Source: Hybos culiciformis | Lineage: Eukaryota; Arthropoda; Insecta; Diptera; Hybotidae | Reading direction: 5' to 3' | NCBI GenBank assembly: GCA_964007475.1 | Contig: OZ023275.1 | Coordinates: 13,247,829-13,311,828 of the forward strand | Length of the DNA: 64,000 bases | Part shown: one piece after another, positions 50,103 to 63,889 of the stretch | How the letters are laid out: every line of letters begins with the position of its first letter | Numbering within the stretch: the stretch's first letter is position 1 | Notes under the pieces: generated by a model | Seen by the model: only the letters and a program-made list of their open reading frames with translations | Told to the model about the DNA's origin: nothing | Database searches by the model: none | Translations under genes and position numbers: made by a program

Positions 50103-52829
50103 CCGATCTTAAAATTTAATTTTAATTGTATAAATTTTAGGAAATTATTTTATTTTAATTAATACTAAAATTATGAGAAAATACACACACACACACCCAC
50201 ACAAACATCCAATCAATATTTTTATCTATAATATTTTGTTAAAAATTTTCTTGAGGAAAAACTATTATTTGTTTTTTTTTTTGTAAAATATTGCACGACT
50301 CTGAAATGCCAAAACGTTTTTGAACTTTATACTGTACTGCTACAACAAGGTAAATACAATTATTACTCGAAAATAAAGTTGATATTACTTCATAAACATA
50401 ATCTTCTGCTTTATAGCATTCAATAGAGCGTTGAGTGTTCACTATAGTATTGTGATCAATAGGATGGTGAGCACAAAAGGACTGAATCGAGACTATCAGT
50501 GTTTTAGAACTATTTGCCGACAGTTGTGTAATGATCGATTACTTAACTCTTATTTTTACTAGTTTCTTCATTATATAGATTTATTGGTACATACACCCCC
50601 GAAGAGAACTGACATAATGATAGACACTACTACTTTTCATTGGAATGAAATGAGAAAATAGGATTTTCGAACTAGTACAACTCTACAGTGGGTTGAATAA
50701 TGAAAACGTTTTTCATTAATTGCACTAAACTATTCTTAATAACTATTTTATAATTTGATTGTTTAAACGTACTCAAATAAAAAAAATGTCCTCAGAAAAT
50801 AAAAATAAGAAAAAAAAAACTGTGAAACACATATCATAAAATCAATAAGGTTAATATCATAAGAATTTTTTCTACTATAAAACTGCATAAATATCTCATT
50901 TAGTATTTGTCTACTCTAAACTAATTTGTTTTCTTTCACCATTATTTGTTGCATTCGTTTATTAGAATTTTTCTTCAACACTGGCAGTAGTCTAATCCTA
51001 ATGATCTACTAATCAATCTAAAGTTATACATATATATACTCTAATCCCTTATTCTAAGAAGGCAAAGAAAGCCTAGTTTTTTTTTATTTGTAGATGGTAA
51101 AAAAGATGAAAACAAATTTTAATCTTAAATACAAAATCTTGCGTAAAATATTCACTTATTAAATTATTATAAAATTAATTTTCAATTTATTTTCTTTCGT
51201 ATTATTAATTTTAAGATTTATTAGGGTTTTTAAGATTATTTAAATTTTTTAAGATTATTTAAATCAGGCAATAAATTGTATAAAATTCTTTTGATATTAT
51301 CGAGATTTATGACAAAAAAAAAGAAATATTTTAATATACCTTTAAATTACAATAAATAAAAATTAAAATAATATATATTATGTATCTATTTTTATAATAA
51401 AACGAAACACATTAACAAGAATTGAAAATAATTTTTAAGTTAAGAAAAGTTTTTAAAAAATCTAGGTCAATGTTTTTATTATGATTATTTTATTTTTTAA
51501 TATTATTTATCAAATTTCGTAATTAAAAATTAAGTTTTTTAGACTTTAGAATGCTATTACTTAAAGATGTATAATTTAGTTTTTGATTTGTTAATAAAAA
51601 GAAAATAATATATTTAAAATTTTGCCTGTCAATATAACTTTTTTATATAGTAGAGTACATATAGAAATACAAAATAAGCTGACTTTTATAATTAGATCAA
51701 TAAGGAAATCCGGTAAAAGTAAAAGTAGCTTAATATTTCAAAAAAAATTTGAGTATTGTTTGCATTATCATATTTTCATGGAATTATTAATATTGTTAAA
51801 TTGTTAAACGACGTAAAATGAAATGGCATTTTATATTGCAAGATAAAATTTATAAAATTAGCAAAAAATTTTTTTTTCATAACATCCACTTTATGGAATG
51901 AGACTTACTTCGAAAATATATAAAAATACACTTTTGAATTCTGAGGCCAAATTTTATTACTATGTCTCTAAATAAAATCTTTCGAAATACATTCTTTAAG
52001 AAACATAGAATTTTACGTCGCTTGAAAAATGTCGTTCGAAAACAATTTATTCGATGCGCAACTGTTAAATTTTAAAGATTGTGTAACTATTTTTTGTATT
52101 ACTAAATCAAATTAATGTTCTATTATTATTTTCATATTTTTTATTCATCATTGTTCCTAAGTTTAAAATCTGATTTAAACACAATTTTGTCATTTAGAAA
52201 AAATTATTATCCAAGTTTAGATTTTCAAATATTAATAAATAACGCACCATGTACCAATGCAATATAAATAATTTTAGTAGTTTCAAAAAATTGATTGCTA
52301 ACCCAAAATAAAAAAAATCCTTCGAAGTGCTCATCACTTTTTCTCAACACAAAATGGTTCAAAAAATTATAAAAATAATGTGAATAGATGTGACGTAGAA
52401 TCAATAGTTATTATCAATAGAGGTATTTATTATTTTGTAATACAATCACCATGTTGCAATTCAGAAACTATCCATCAAAATTAATACAGTAATTGAAAAA
52501 CAAATTATAATTTTTCTACATTTTATATTTTACTACCAATTTTATTTTGTTTATTTTGTTAATTATATTTGAAATAAAATACAAATAATAAACTTTTTCG
52601 TATAATTTATAAATTTATCAACATAAAAAGGCAAATAATATAAATGTTTTTGAAAATTTGAACAAAAAAGAAATTAAATAAATAGTATGCGTTATCTAAC
52701 AACTTTTAAAATTCGGAGAAAAACAGTACTCAACATGATATTGCTAATCATCACCATTATTTCAAAGAAAATTACAAAATTTACTATATTTACTACGTTA
52801 ATTGTAGTAATTACCCAGATTTCTTGTAA
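50103..52829. other. Convergent intergenic region of PLXDC and Marf
   Basis: The 2.7 kb between the two stop codons holds both 3' untranslated regions. It includes a short CA run at about 50182-50200 and a small tandem duplication at about 51228-51265. No gene is supported; open frames at 50239-50442 and 51622-51807 are AT-driven. Confidence 0.6.
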
Positions 52830-55800
52830 TTAGGTTGATTTGATATAATTATTTTCAAATATTTCTAGCTCATTTTGAATATAATTAGCTTTATTTCGCA
52901 ATAGTTTCATTTGTTTTTGATTTGATTCCAACACCGATAAAGAATTTTCAATTTCTTTTAGTTCATCGTTCATGTCGGTGGTTGCAGTATCAACAACCCG
53001 GCACAATCGTGCAAATGTACTTGATAATTCCCTGAAATGAAAAAAAAAAAGAAATTAATTTATGTAAGCAAAAAAAATGCAAAATAACACACTGTTGAAC
53101 TTGATGACTACAATTAGCTGATGTTAAATCAACAATCATTTTTAGTTTTTTTGTTGCATGTTTCACATATTGACTTTTGAAGGAACGTTCTTTTGCTGAG
53201 TTAGTCCATGATAATCTTTCATACATATATACACAGCCGTAAAGTACTCCAACACCAACCAAAACACGCCAACCTATGGTTTTCAGCATCTTTATCATAA
53301 TAAAAATATAATGATTAAAGAAATAATTAATATAATATGATTTACAAATATCTTGTTTTACATCAATACAATTTTATGATTCCAATTTAAATTATGTTAA
53401 TATATCATAAACGGGACAGATAATAAAACATTTCACAAGTTTAAATGATACTTACTATGCCGGCTACTAGCAAGCCACCCATGGTTCCTTGTGATCCAAT
53501 CGATGCAATAGCAAATCTAGATATAATTGAAAGTTGTTCTTGTGAAATGCCAGTACCTTCCGGATTGGATGGCATTAAGCACATAGGACTTTCTGGGCCA
53601 TTACTTATAGGAGACAACATGTTTTGCACCTGAAAAAAAAAATGTAAATACTTTGATCTCACAGCAAGAATTTATAATACAAATAACATTTTTTGAAAGT
53701 GAAATAACTTCCAACAATATTTACGCTATTTTGTCTAATATGTGTTATGGCTGCCTGCTTCTTAGAATGCCCTCTGACTTTTCCGGTAAAGCGTTGTATC
53801 ATTGCAGTTATACCCCACGAAAATTTAAATTCTAAATCTTCTTGAAAATCGGCACACAAATTTTGACAATTCAATGAATATAATACTTCAAATGGCTGAG
53901 GTCTCGTTACAATTTGTTTTGCTTGTACAACAATTTTTTCCGAAGGTATTAATGCATGCATTCGGTCTACAAAAAAAAATTTGAATTGTTATTGTTAATA
54001 AAAAAAAAACAAAATTAAAACAGACCTGTCATTTCTCTTTGAGCTGTTTCAACGTTCATAGCTAAAGCCATTGATAAGCGTGCTCTTAAATTAGATCCTA
54101 AACCAGATTCAACATGTGCATTTAATTCTTTTTTATAAATTGTTAAAACAAAAGGTTCTGTATGAAAAGGCATATTAAATTCATCAACCAATACTCCCAA
54201 TCTCCATATCTCTTCATTCAATGCTTTTGATACTTTCTGTTCGACTTCTTCAACCATATTATGAATTTTCAGTTTCATTTCCCGAGTTACACTCATCAAC
54301 TGAGTTTCTGTATTTTGTATTCGGTCTGTCAATAATTTTTTTTGATCTAATTTTTTATTACGCAAACAATTAGTTCTTTCATGTATATTATCCAACATCA
54401 GACGCATATCACTAGATATATTCTTGCCACGCGAACTATGTTGCTCAAATTTTGTTTTGACAGCACTTTTTGAAATACATTCTTCGAATTTTCGTTCAAA
54501 ATCTTGAAATTCAAAGTATCGATTTTGGAAACCGTCTGCTAGTGCCCCCATATGAGCGGGATTGCCTTTAGACTCTTCAATTCTAGCCTTTAAAAAAAAT
54601 TATTAGGATTAAAAAATTTGTAATTAAAAAAAAAATTATGTATAAAAGATAAATTTCAAAATAACTATTAGGTATATAAGATACATTAGATATATTTTTT
54701 GTTAAACTTTATATGTAGTTTATATATGAAATTAAAAAAAAAATTCTTACTTGTAGAGTTTCACGAGCGGATACAAAAAATACCCTTTCAGAAGCTTCTT
54801 TTTCAGAACAAACTTTCAATTCCTTCACAAGGAAATCAACGCATCTCTCTTGATGTTGAGACTTAACCTAAATTCGAAAAATTTTATTTTTATTAATTAA
54901 TTAAAAATATATAAATTTTCAAATTTTACAGCGAATATTTTTAAGGCATATCAAAAGCAAAAATAAGTAAATAATTCTATTCAGGTTTTGTTAACCGTAG
55001 TTAAAATATGAGTTTTCATTAAAAACCGGTGTGAAGTTATTCACGGTAGTTGCACACGATGTAGTTGCACAAAGATGTATGAACGTCTACGATTTTTAAA
55101 GTTTATTCCTGCTAGTTTAAGGAGTTATCAAAGCGATATCAATCCTTTCGGGTACTGTATGGCTATTTTTACCTTACTGTTATGGTTCCACATGTTTCTC
55201 TTAACCCGTCCACATAAAAAGTTTTCGTGCGACATTTTAGTCCAAATAATACAGATATTACTACAAAATCGTGAATAGCTTCACATCACAAAGAGTAAAA
55301 TAATTAAAAACCTAATTTATCGTAAAAACGGGTAATGTTAAAGTAAATTTGTAAGTATTTCAACAAAGGAACTTAAATTATTATTCATAAAAACTTTTCA
55401 TGAAAATTCAGATTTTTTTTTTAATGCCAATATTTGATCGAATAATAAAATTATTGAATGTTCGTAACAATGTTAAAACTTTATGTAATTATGGCTAATA
55501 ATTTTATAACGTTTGTATATTAATTTGTTTTGCGGCTTCAAATTTAATAGATTTTGTCTATAAATGCAAATAAAAAAATTATCGCAAACTGAACATCTAC
55601 ATAATCAAGATAATGTGCAAAAAGAATATATAAAACACATCAACATCAATGAGTTTCAATATCTTTTTTTTTTGAGGCCTTACCTTGTTCAAATCCTATT
55701 TATAAAAATTGGAAATGTAAAATGAAATAATATGATAATTCAAATTTTAAACAAGTGTTTGAAATTCTAGCGGACTGATAAGATCCAAAAAATATTTTTG

Positions 55801-57946
55801 AAATTGAGCGCCGAAAATCATCAATTCGTACCCGAAAAAAGATTCAAAAAATGACTTATTGTAGGTATGTTACTTATTTAATCTAAAGTCAAATGTGTTT
55901 TTCCAATAAAAGAGACACCGTGACGTGATCGTGAATATATTTCCTTTTCAAATTATTGGTAAAACAAGATTTAAAAACAATTACTTTTTATTTAATAGCT
56001 CTTCTTAGATGACGAAATTATCAGTCCAATTAAATCGTAATTGAATGGATATTTAAGACTTACTGATTCTTGAAATTCTGGTTCTGAAGCTGATGCATCC
56101 CATCGATTATTTAATACAAAAATATTTGGCTTAGACAATTTTTGCGAAACAGTATGAAAGAAAGTTTTTTCAGCGAGTGTCATTGTTGATTCGGCATTTA
56201 ATACAAGCACAAAAACATCTGAATTAAGGCAGTGATTATCAATCCAATCATTTAAATTTGGTGACACATCAACACCTAGAAAAAGAAGTTATAACTAGAA
56301 AAATGAAATAAGTTATTTATAAGAAGTAAAATAAACATTTGTCAACAAAAGGAATGAAACGCCAGTTCCATAATAATTATTAAAATTTTTATTTAAGCTC
56401 ATTCTAATTTTTATGTCTTCAAAAATGAACTGATTGTTGACAAATGATTAAATAAATTTATTTTTAAAAACCTGGTGAATCAAGAAAAACCACATCATCC
56501 CGAAGTAAATTACAACGTTCACGGGGCCAAAAAATTTTAACTAAGGAGCTTTCACTTAATTTTTCTTGACACAATGCATTAGCTAATTGTTTAATGTTCT
56601 AAAAATTAAAAATATATATTAAAAATTTTTTTGTTTCATTTTTTTCTTTAAGTTGCAACAAAGTGACAAAACAAGAACAGTAAAATATTAAAAGTGTTTT
56701 CATTGCGATATCATAAAAATACTTAAACAATATAATTACAAACAAAAATTAACATTATAATAAATATGAATTAGTTTACTATTTACCACAACATTCAATT
56801 TTTCGTCTGAATCTTCTTTCACTAAATATGCTTCTTGGTCGTCACTGCCTTCAACTTGGCAAAAACAATTTGTTGTGTGACCGATACCACTAGGTAAAAT
56901 CTTTTCACGTAACATAGCATTAATAACTGAGCTTTTTCCATTAGATGTTCGCCCAAAAAATGCAACTTTCATATGATCTCTATGTAAAACTTCACGAATT
57001 GCTGTTACTTTGCTGACATAACTTTTAAATAATTCTTTTTCTTCTTTGTCAACAATTTCCATTTCTGAAGGTAAAGCTAAAAATATGTTTTCAATTACAA
57101 GAGATATTAAAGTGTAAAAGGAATTAACATAATATATCTTTGAAGGGCGATCAAAGGAGTATAAGTCAATTTTTTTTACAAAAACGAAATACATACATTA
57201 TTTCTTTGAAGGGCGATCATAGGAAAATAAGTCAATTTTTTACAAAAACCAAATATATACATTATTAAATTATTAAAACATTATTGTTAAAAATTGACTT
57301 ATTTTCCTATGATCGCCCTTCAAAGAAATAATGTATGTATTTCGTTTTTGTAAAAAATTGACTTATACTCCTTTGATCGCCCTTCAAAGATATAATCTAA
57401 TTCATAATATCAACGTATCTAATATCAGAGGTGATAAAGCGTGAGATGTCGCATTGCATACTAAAAATTGTTTTTTTAAATGAAATATAGAGCCTTCAAC
57501 TACATATTTCATATATGTTTGACATTTTGGTGGACATTCGAAGAAAACCAAAGCAGTTAGGTATCTAATGATACTTCTCAACTTTAACATCTCTGCAAGT
57601 ATCCACGAGAGTTATAACGTATACAAATACCTTAATGGGAGAGAGCAATTCAATTATTTTACATATGAAAGTGTAGTCTTTTCAAGCTTTAATTATTATT
57701 GATAAACGTACAAAAAAATCAAAATTTTTACTTACAATCAATAAATTGTGTTGCCTCTGATACATATTGTTCGATTTCTTCATAAATATCATTAATTTTC
57801 TTTTTTGATTTAACAAAAATCTGTAGTGGTGATTTTTCAATCCCAGCATTTAAAGATCGATTGGAATAATCATCGGTCAATGCATTAACATCATAGTTTC
57901 CATTGCCAGTTACCATCGATAGTGTTCGATTTAAATATGCCGCCAT
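52830..57946 (-). CDS. Marf: Mitofusin (Marf), outer mitochondrial membrane fusion GTPase
   Basis: Dynamin-family GTPase that tethers and fuses mitochondrial outer membranes. Exons (minus): 57946-57736, 57076-56787, 56598-56472, 56275-56064, 54867-54751, 54587-54026, 53966-53725, 53629-53456, 53289-53093, 53031-52830; phases agree, giving 777 residues (human MFN2 757, fly about 810). GTPase motifs are complete: G1 GRTSNGKS at 112-119, G2 Thr in GHTTN at 136-140, G3 DSPG at 207-210 split by an intron, G4 NNRWD at 265-269. The heptad-repeat helices follow (about 380-500), then a paired hydrophobic anchor at about 637-667 ([23 protein letters not shown]) and the C-terminal coiled coil ending [12 protein letters not shown]. 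The N terminus [14 protein letters not shown] matches fly Marf. The donor after 54026 (GTCTGT) is weak and that after 53093 is GTGTGT, but both preserve the conserved protein. All catalytic residues are intact. Confidence 0.97.
54868..56063 (-). other. Marf intron 4 with a MITE
   Basis: This 1.2-kb intron lies between the G4-motif exon and the exon starting VKSQHQERC. It contains the inverted-repeat element 55028-55287. The rest is AT-rich without a supported exon, and flanking exons join in phase 0. Confidence 0.7.
55028..55287. mobile_element. 260-bp MITE-like inverted-repeat element
   Basis: The left end reads TGTGAAGTTATTCACG (from 55030) and the right end, complemented, reads TGTGAAGCTATTCACG, one mismatch in 16. 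A 67-codon open frame (55075-55278) spans the interior but shows no domain. No target duplication was recognised, so the superfamily is open. Confidence 0.65.
57133..57394. repeat. Near-perfect foldback in Marf intron 1
   Basis: Arms 57133-57240 and 57289-57394 are reverse complements, apart from differences in T-run length, around a 48-bp loop. Each arm contains two tandem, diverged units carrying TTTGAAGGGCGATCA and ATAAGTCAATTTTTT. The loop itself resembles the spacer of a unit. It lies in the intron 57077-57735. Confidence 0.9.
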
Positions 57947-58899
57947 TATTATTTTTGTATTTAGAATATTTTTTTTTTTTTTTGTTTAATTTTAAATAGG
58001 TACTTCTTTTTTATATATTTTGAATTAAATCAAAATCAAAAAAATTTAAGGTAAAGCTTACTTAAGAAAAAAAATATATATAAGTAATGAAAATAACAAA
58101 TCAAAAAACTATGTGTAAGATCGTATTTTGTTCGTATCGTATCACGGTTCACTCACTCCAAATGAAAAAGATAAATTTTTCTTGAAATAACAAAAAAAAG
58201 TAAAAAAAAATTTAGGAATAACAAGTAGTATGTTTATATTTAAGTATGTACGAAAAGTTTTAAAATTTCATTTCTCCAACTCAACTAGATTTTATTTGTG
58301 GCCATAAAAATAACTGAAAATAAATAAAAAAATTAAAAATAGAAAAATAAAAAATAAAAATTTACGATACTAAAAAAAAATTGAATGAAAGTAATTATTT
58401 TTGAAGGCATGATATTGCCGGTGATTGACAGTTTTAAAGAAAAACGAAAATTTATTCAAGAGAACTTGTAAAACATTATAAAAAAAAAATAAGAGAAATA
58501 GGAAACTTAATTTCTGGAGGAAGTCACAAACTAAATGAATAATCCCTCTATTGTCATTTTTTAAGTAGGTTTACATATTTTAGAGCACTATAATAAACAG
58601 GATTGAAGCTTATAAAATTTCATTCACACGATATTTCACAAATATCAGCAAACTGTTTCTAGTAGTTCAAATTCCAGATTATAGCACATAGTATTCAAAT
58701 TTGAACAGAAAATTTTACTTAGGTAGAATTTTTGTATCCTTTTATTTTGGTTGAAACATTGAAACATTTGAAATCTACTGAATTCGTAGAGCACGCAGCT
58801 TTTTTTTGCCAACTCGAGGACGATTGTGCATTGGAAAAATATTTCATCAATATAATCGATTCGTATAATCAAAAAAAATTATAAATGTCATCATAACTA

Positions 58900-58945
58900 C
58901 TAAGAGCTAAGTGGTTAGGAGTTAGGCTTGCATTCAAAGCCGCTT
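58900..58945 (+). repeat. tRNA-like stretch, possible SINE head
   Basis: AGCTAAGTGGTTAGGAG fits a pol III A box and, about 28 bases on, GCATTCAAAGCC resembles a B box. The spacing and the absence of a foldable acceptor stem argue against a functional tRNA gene. A degraded tRNA-derived SINE is possible. Confidence 0.25.
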
Positions 58946-61116
58946 CATGAAAATTAGAAAAGCATTGAGAAATCAAGAGAGTTGATATTGTTGAATTGCT
59001 ATTCATTTTCTTCTTTTTTTTTTTTTAATTTTAGTTCAAAATGTATATCGTTTTTTTTTTAGTCGCATAAAATAAATTCTATAAATAAACAAAAAATAAA
59101 GTTAATTAATAATACCAATTCAAGCAATCGATGTAGATGTTTGTTTTAAAAGAAAAAAATTAAATAAAAAAATGTTTTTTTTTTGACTAAGAGCTAGCTT
59201 AAATTTTTATTTAGGTTATTTTTAATGTACTTAATTATTAAAAAAGGTCGTATAAAATATTTGGGAGAAATACTTTGTCGAAGATGTAAAAAGGCCGGTT
59301 TCTTCATAATGGCATAAAAACATAGCTATGATTTTATTCTTTTAAAGCTTTACAGAAAACATTATATTTAGAAAAAACGCGGGGTAGGTACCTACTTTGA
59401 AATACAATCGACGCATTGGGCGCCTTTAAAGGATATAATGTTAGAGATTAATATTTTCTTAAATGTATTAAATATTATTTAGTAGGTATTTGGAAAATAA
59501 ATTTAACAAAATTATCCTTGTTGCAGTTGCATTGTTAAAGGGGAATAATTTTCGACTTGAACTGTAATCATCAACATTACTGTACGATGGACTAATATTA
59601 TTAATTCAGCTCATTGCTTGACATCCTGGATGATATTAAGGATAACAGCACGATCAAAGTATACTGATTACCGAAAAAGATGGGTAAAATTGATAAAAAA
59701 CCTAATGTGATAGCATATAGTATTATGGAACTTATTGATATTTTGATTGTAATATTATAGATACAATTAAATAATTACATAAAATACCTATAAATAAATC
59801 AATAAAAAATGTAAAAATAATTAAAAAAAAAAAAAAAAAACAAATTAGAAATCTAGAATGTAAGTTTCATGTAATATATATTTATTTATTTTAAAATAGG
59901 TAGGTAGATAGGTTTTAAATAAATAAGAATAACATTTAATTAAAAAAAATTATTAGGTACCTAGGTAAGTTACCTACCTAGTGTAAAATGGATTCCCACG
60001 ACTGCATTATGTCTTATAATGTCAGCCTTATTTTTTAATTATTATAATAAAAGTTCCAGATAGCAAACCATTTCGAATGCCCAACTCTAAGAAAGATCAC
60101 CAGTTTCAACATCTAAGCTTAATTTAGTTTTAAGATATCGCTCTTTGCTCGGTTTACTTATAATAAGTTATATTATCTACACCTACCTCTCTACAGTATG
60201 CTAACGAACCTAGCGATAGTCTGCAGTCGAATAACCAAAAATTAAAGAATTTTTTATAAAATATTCCTAGGTAAATGAAAGTAAAAAAGCTCTGGCTCTG
60301 AGTCTACTCGGTAATTCAGCGAAAACAAAAAATTAAAAACGTAATTTAAAACAAATTAAAAAAATAAATAACTACAAAATTTTTATTCAGAATTCAGATA
60401 AACTTTTTTCATCGCAGCAATTCTCTCACCTTTTTCGAATTACTCATTTTATTTGTGTCCAAATCGAAAAAAACATTTATTTATTTGAATTTATAAAAAA
60501 AAAATTTTTATTTATACAATTTATAAACTTTATACAATTATTAATTAAAATTAAAATAAAATGCAAAAAATTATGATGTAATTTATTTTGTTCAATCATA
60601 AACAGAGAAGAAGACGTGAAAAAAAATTTTCTATTGAAGGATATAATATTGCCAGCTTAATTAAATTGATTTGACATTGTTGACATTACTGACATGTGGT
60701 GCATAAAAAAAAGGGAAAAAAGCACAAAAGTCCCCAAATATATTTAAAAAAAAAAAACAAACTATAATACTGGAGATATATTTCACGAAACTGACGCGCG
60801 TGAGTTCCGTAAAAAAAACATGAAAATAATTTACAAAATTATTAAAACAATTTAAATTTTTATAATATTAACCACAAACTAAATAATTATTATTCAGTTT
60901 GTGATATTATGCAGTCCAGCAGCTTCGTTGATTACATCTCCGATATAAGGTCACTAAAAAGGTTAAAATATATTAAATTATATGGAAGTTGGCATTGGAA
61001 TGGGATATGTTGAGTGTGATTTGAAACTCTCATTCGTCATACCGCATTCGAAATTTTTTTTTACCTACCATAAAATTAACAATAATAAAAATTAAAAAGT
61101 TGAAAAATTTCAATTA

Positions 61117-61506
61117 TGCCTTGTTCAGACAACGACTAAATCATGATTTCGTAATCATGATTTGCGTAGATAATCATACTTTGAAAACCTGTGTGAACAC
61201 AATTATGAACGAAAACAAAAAAAGTAAACAACATGAAAGCAAACAAAATAAAAACATAAATATTATTTGCTACTCAAATTTTTTTTGTTTTGTAAATAAA
61301 GAAAATATGTCAAAAATAACTAGGAATGAGTGGAAATGGGTAACATGGATGGTAAAAACTATAAACTCATCCCTGAAATTTTTCATGATTTTCGATAATC
61401 ATGATTTCCGATGACACTTTTTTTGTATGAGCAAATCATGAAAAAAAGAATGATAATCACAAAAACTAAGATTATCATGATAAGACTTCATTGTCTGAAC
61501 AAGGCA
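61117..61506. mobile_element. 390-bp MITE with TTA target duplication (PIF/Harbinger-like)
   Basis: Perfect inverted ends TGCCTTGTTCAGACAA (61117-61132) and the complement (61491-61506) are flanked by the direct repeat TTA (61114-61116 and 61507-61509). A 3-bp TTA-type duplication is typical of PIF/Harbinger-derived Tourist MITEs. The interior contains several palindromic AATCATGATT words. The open frame at 61100-61414 crosses the left end of the element and is not a gene. Confidence 0.8.
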
Positions 61507-63889
61507 TTACGTACAGTTTATCACCTACCATACATTTTCACATATTTTCACTTTTTTAGTCGTTCTAAGCCGTGAGATTTTTTGAGTTTATCTCCACTAT
61601 TACTTTCCAATTTAGCAACTCTATAGATATCCGAAAAGAATGAAATTGCTTGTGGCTTTGATAAAATTTACACTATTTTGGCTTTGATAAAATTTACACT
61701 TTAAATAAATTTATGAAAATGAAAATTTAATAATAAAAATAAAATATTTGAATCAAAAATAAGAAACTGCTGTCTCTTTGTAAAGCATTCATAATGTAAA
61801 CATGCCCCAACTGTGCTGCACTGCAAACTTTAAAAAAAAAAAAGAAAAGAGAGTGAGCCAGCAGTTAAGCACTTAAGTTTATTTAAAAAAAAAAATTTTC
61901 TACCGATTTTTTTTCATTCATTCATACAAATGAGAAGGGAGCAAGTAATTTCTAATCTTATTCATTATTATTTTCATTATCGTTTTTTAATTGTTTTTGT
62001 AATTAAAAAAAAAAAAAAAACAAAACTGTGAATGTACTTATTTTAGAAGTTAATAAAATACTTTAATAAAAGTATACTACTAATACTAATTAATTAATTT
62101 TTAAATTAAAAAAAAAACATTAAGAATGAAATAATTATGAATTTAATTAATTTTAATTAATTAAGTCACATAATTTTCTTTTTTTTTTTTTGCAACAATT
62201 TTTTTGAAAATATTCAATTCAAACGTACAATACATACACACACAGGTGAGTTTATTTCCTATTCCTAATTTGTATTTTTGACCGGACAATTTTTTGTATG
62301 TCAGCTTTTTTTTTTTTATTATCTGGTTTTTTTTTTAATAAATTTCAAATTAAAGCACATTGCCGAAGATTGTGTTAATTTTTAGTTTATCAAAATATCT
62401 TTAGTAACCCTTTTTTTTGTTTATTTTCTTAAATATATTTCCAATTCTGTGTGCCAGCATTATTTTATTAAAAGAAAAAAATAAAAATTAAACCAATGAA
62501 CCGTTATGTTTTTTTTTATTTAAAACAATTTGCAATTTTTGAAAAGGTCAAGTTTTTTTGATGCACAAAAAAAAAAACACTCATAGATTAGGCTAGATAA
62601 ACATCAAAATTAGGTATCTAGGTAGGTAGGTAAACTATCTATCTAGTTGGATTATTTTCAAAGGGAACCAAAAACTTAAACATAGGTAAAGGGTGGGACG
62701 GAGTTCGAATTAACCTAATAATTAATTTTATTATTTTAATTTGATTAAGAAATTCTATCCACCGAAATTAGGATCCAAATGTTAGATGTAGGTTGCCTAG
62801 ATAATATTATTAGATTATATGTAGGTATCTACATAGAAACCTACCCACTAATTATTAGGTTATAAGTTAAGTAATGCACATTATGTTTTTTTTTTCTTCT
62901 TTTGTTGAAGAACTTTTTCGTTTTTTTTATGAATGAAATTTAAGACAAGAGTGTATAAATAAATTTGTTGAATAATCAATTTTTATTTTTTTTCTCTAAT
63001 GTTTTTATATTTATATAGTGTTTATATATTGTAGATAGGTAGGTAGGTGCCTACATACAAAAACAAGACGTAAAGTTTTTTCTGATTACAAAATTTTTTT
63101 CAAATTTAATAACATTCTTATAAGTCATTCTAAGCTTGAAACCATGAACCGTAGAGTTCTTTTTTTGTTTCTGCAAATTACTATCTGAAAATCAATTCAC
63201 GTCCCAAATTTCATATTTGAATTTTCGTAAAATTATTTACGTTCAGTTGTAAAATGTAACTAATCATAATTATAAGATGCCTCGAAATCTTTGTTATATT
63301 CTCAGCCTGTAGCATTTTTCTATTTTATTATTATTATTATTAATATGTTAATGTTTGTAGGTAGTACTTAGTTGGAAATATTTTTGATAATGAGGTCAGC
63401 GTAGTTTTATATGTTTATATTTTCTCACTGTAGGCGGTATTATTTTCTCACTTTAGACGGTATTATTTTTTTTAAATATTTTTGTTTTCAAATTATTATT
63501 AAGAAGACTAGAGAGCTGCTGTTAATTCTCAACAATTTTAATCAAAATTAAAGTAATAAAAGGGATCGACTTGAAATTCTGTATTAAAAAATTCTGTATT
63601 GCAATATCTTGTATTGCAAAAAAATCCTGTATTGTAAAATTCTGGTATGTATTACAAACAGAGATGCTGCTGCGTAACACAATTTTTTTTTTTTATTTTT
63701 CAATACAGAATTTTGTCTGTACAGAATTTAATTCATATAGAATTTCTGATTTAACTCCTAACTAGGTATTAAGTTAGTATTAAGTAAACAATCTCCTTTC
63801 GACTCAAGCATGGTATTTTTTAATTATTTTGTTATTTTTTCAATAATTATTTTAAATACATTTTTTTATTAATTTTTTAGGAAAACAGA

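Larger units (their letters stand above)
57947..63889. other. Region upstream of Marf and of the right-edge gene
   Basis: Promoters of Marf (minus) and of the gene starting at 63890 (plus) should lie in these 5.9 kb. It contains a tRNA-like stretch (58900-58945), a TTA-flanked MITE (61117-61506), a 26-bp tandem duplication (about 61654-61703), TAGGTA microsatellite runs (62618-62634, 63037-63050), and small inverted repeats of AAATTCTGTATT (63573-63730). A CAG|GTGAGT donor at about 62245, following a CA-rich stretch, may end a leader exon spliced to the acceptor at 63879-63880. No other gene is supported. Confidence 0.5.

Noticed and set aside
53445..53835. Plus-strand open frames across Marf exons
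   Set aside because: Antisense shadows of the minus-strand Marf exons at 53629-53456 and 53966-53725.
58900..58945. Functional tRNA gene
   Set aside because: Only box-like words are present; no cloverleaf or acceptor stem can be drawn.
61100..61414. 104-codon open frame
   Set aside because: It crosses the left terminal repeat of a MITE and is made of repeat sequence; no domain.
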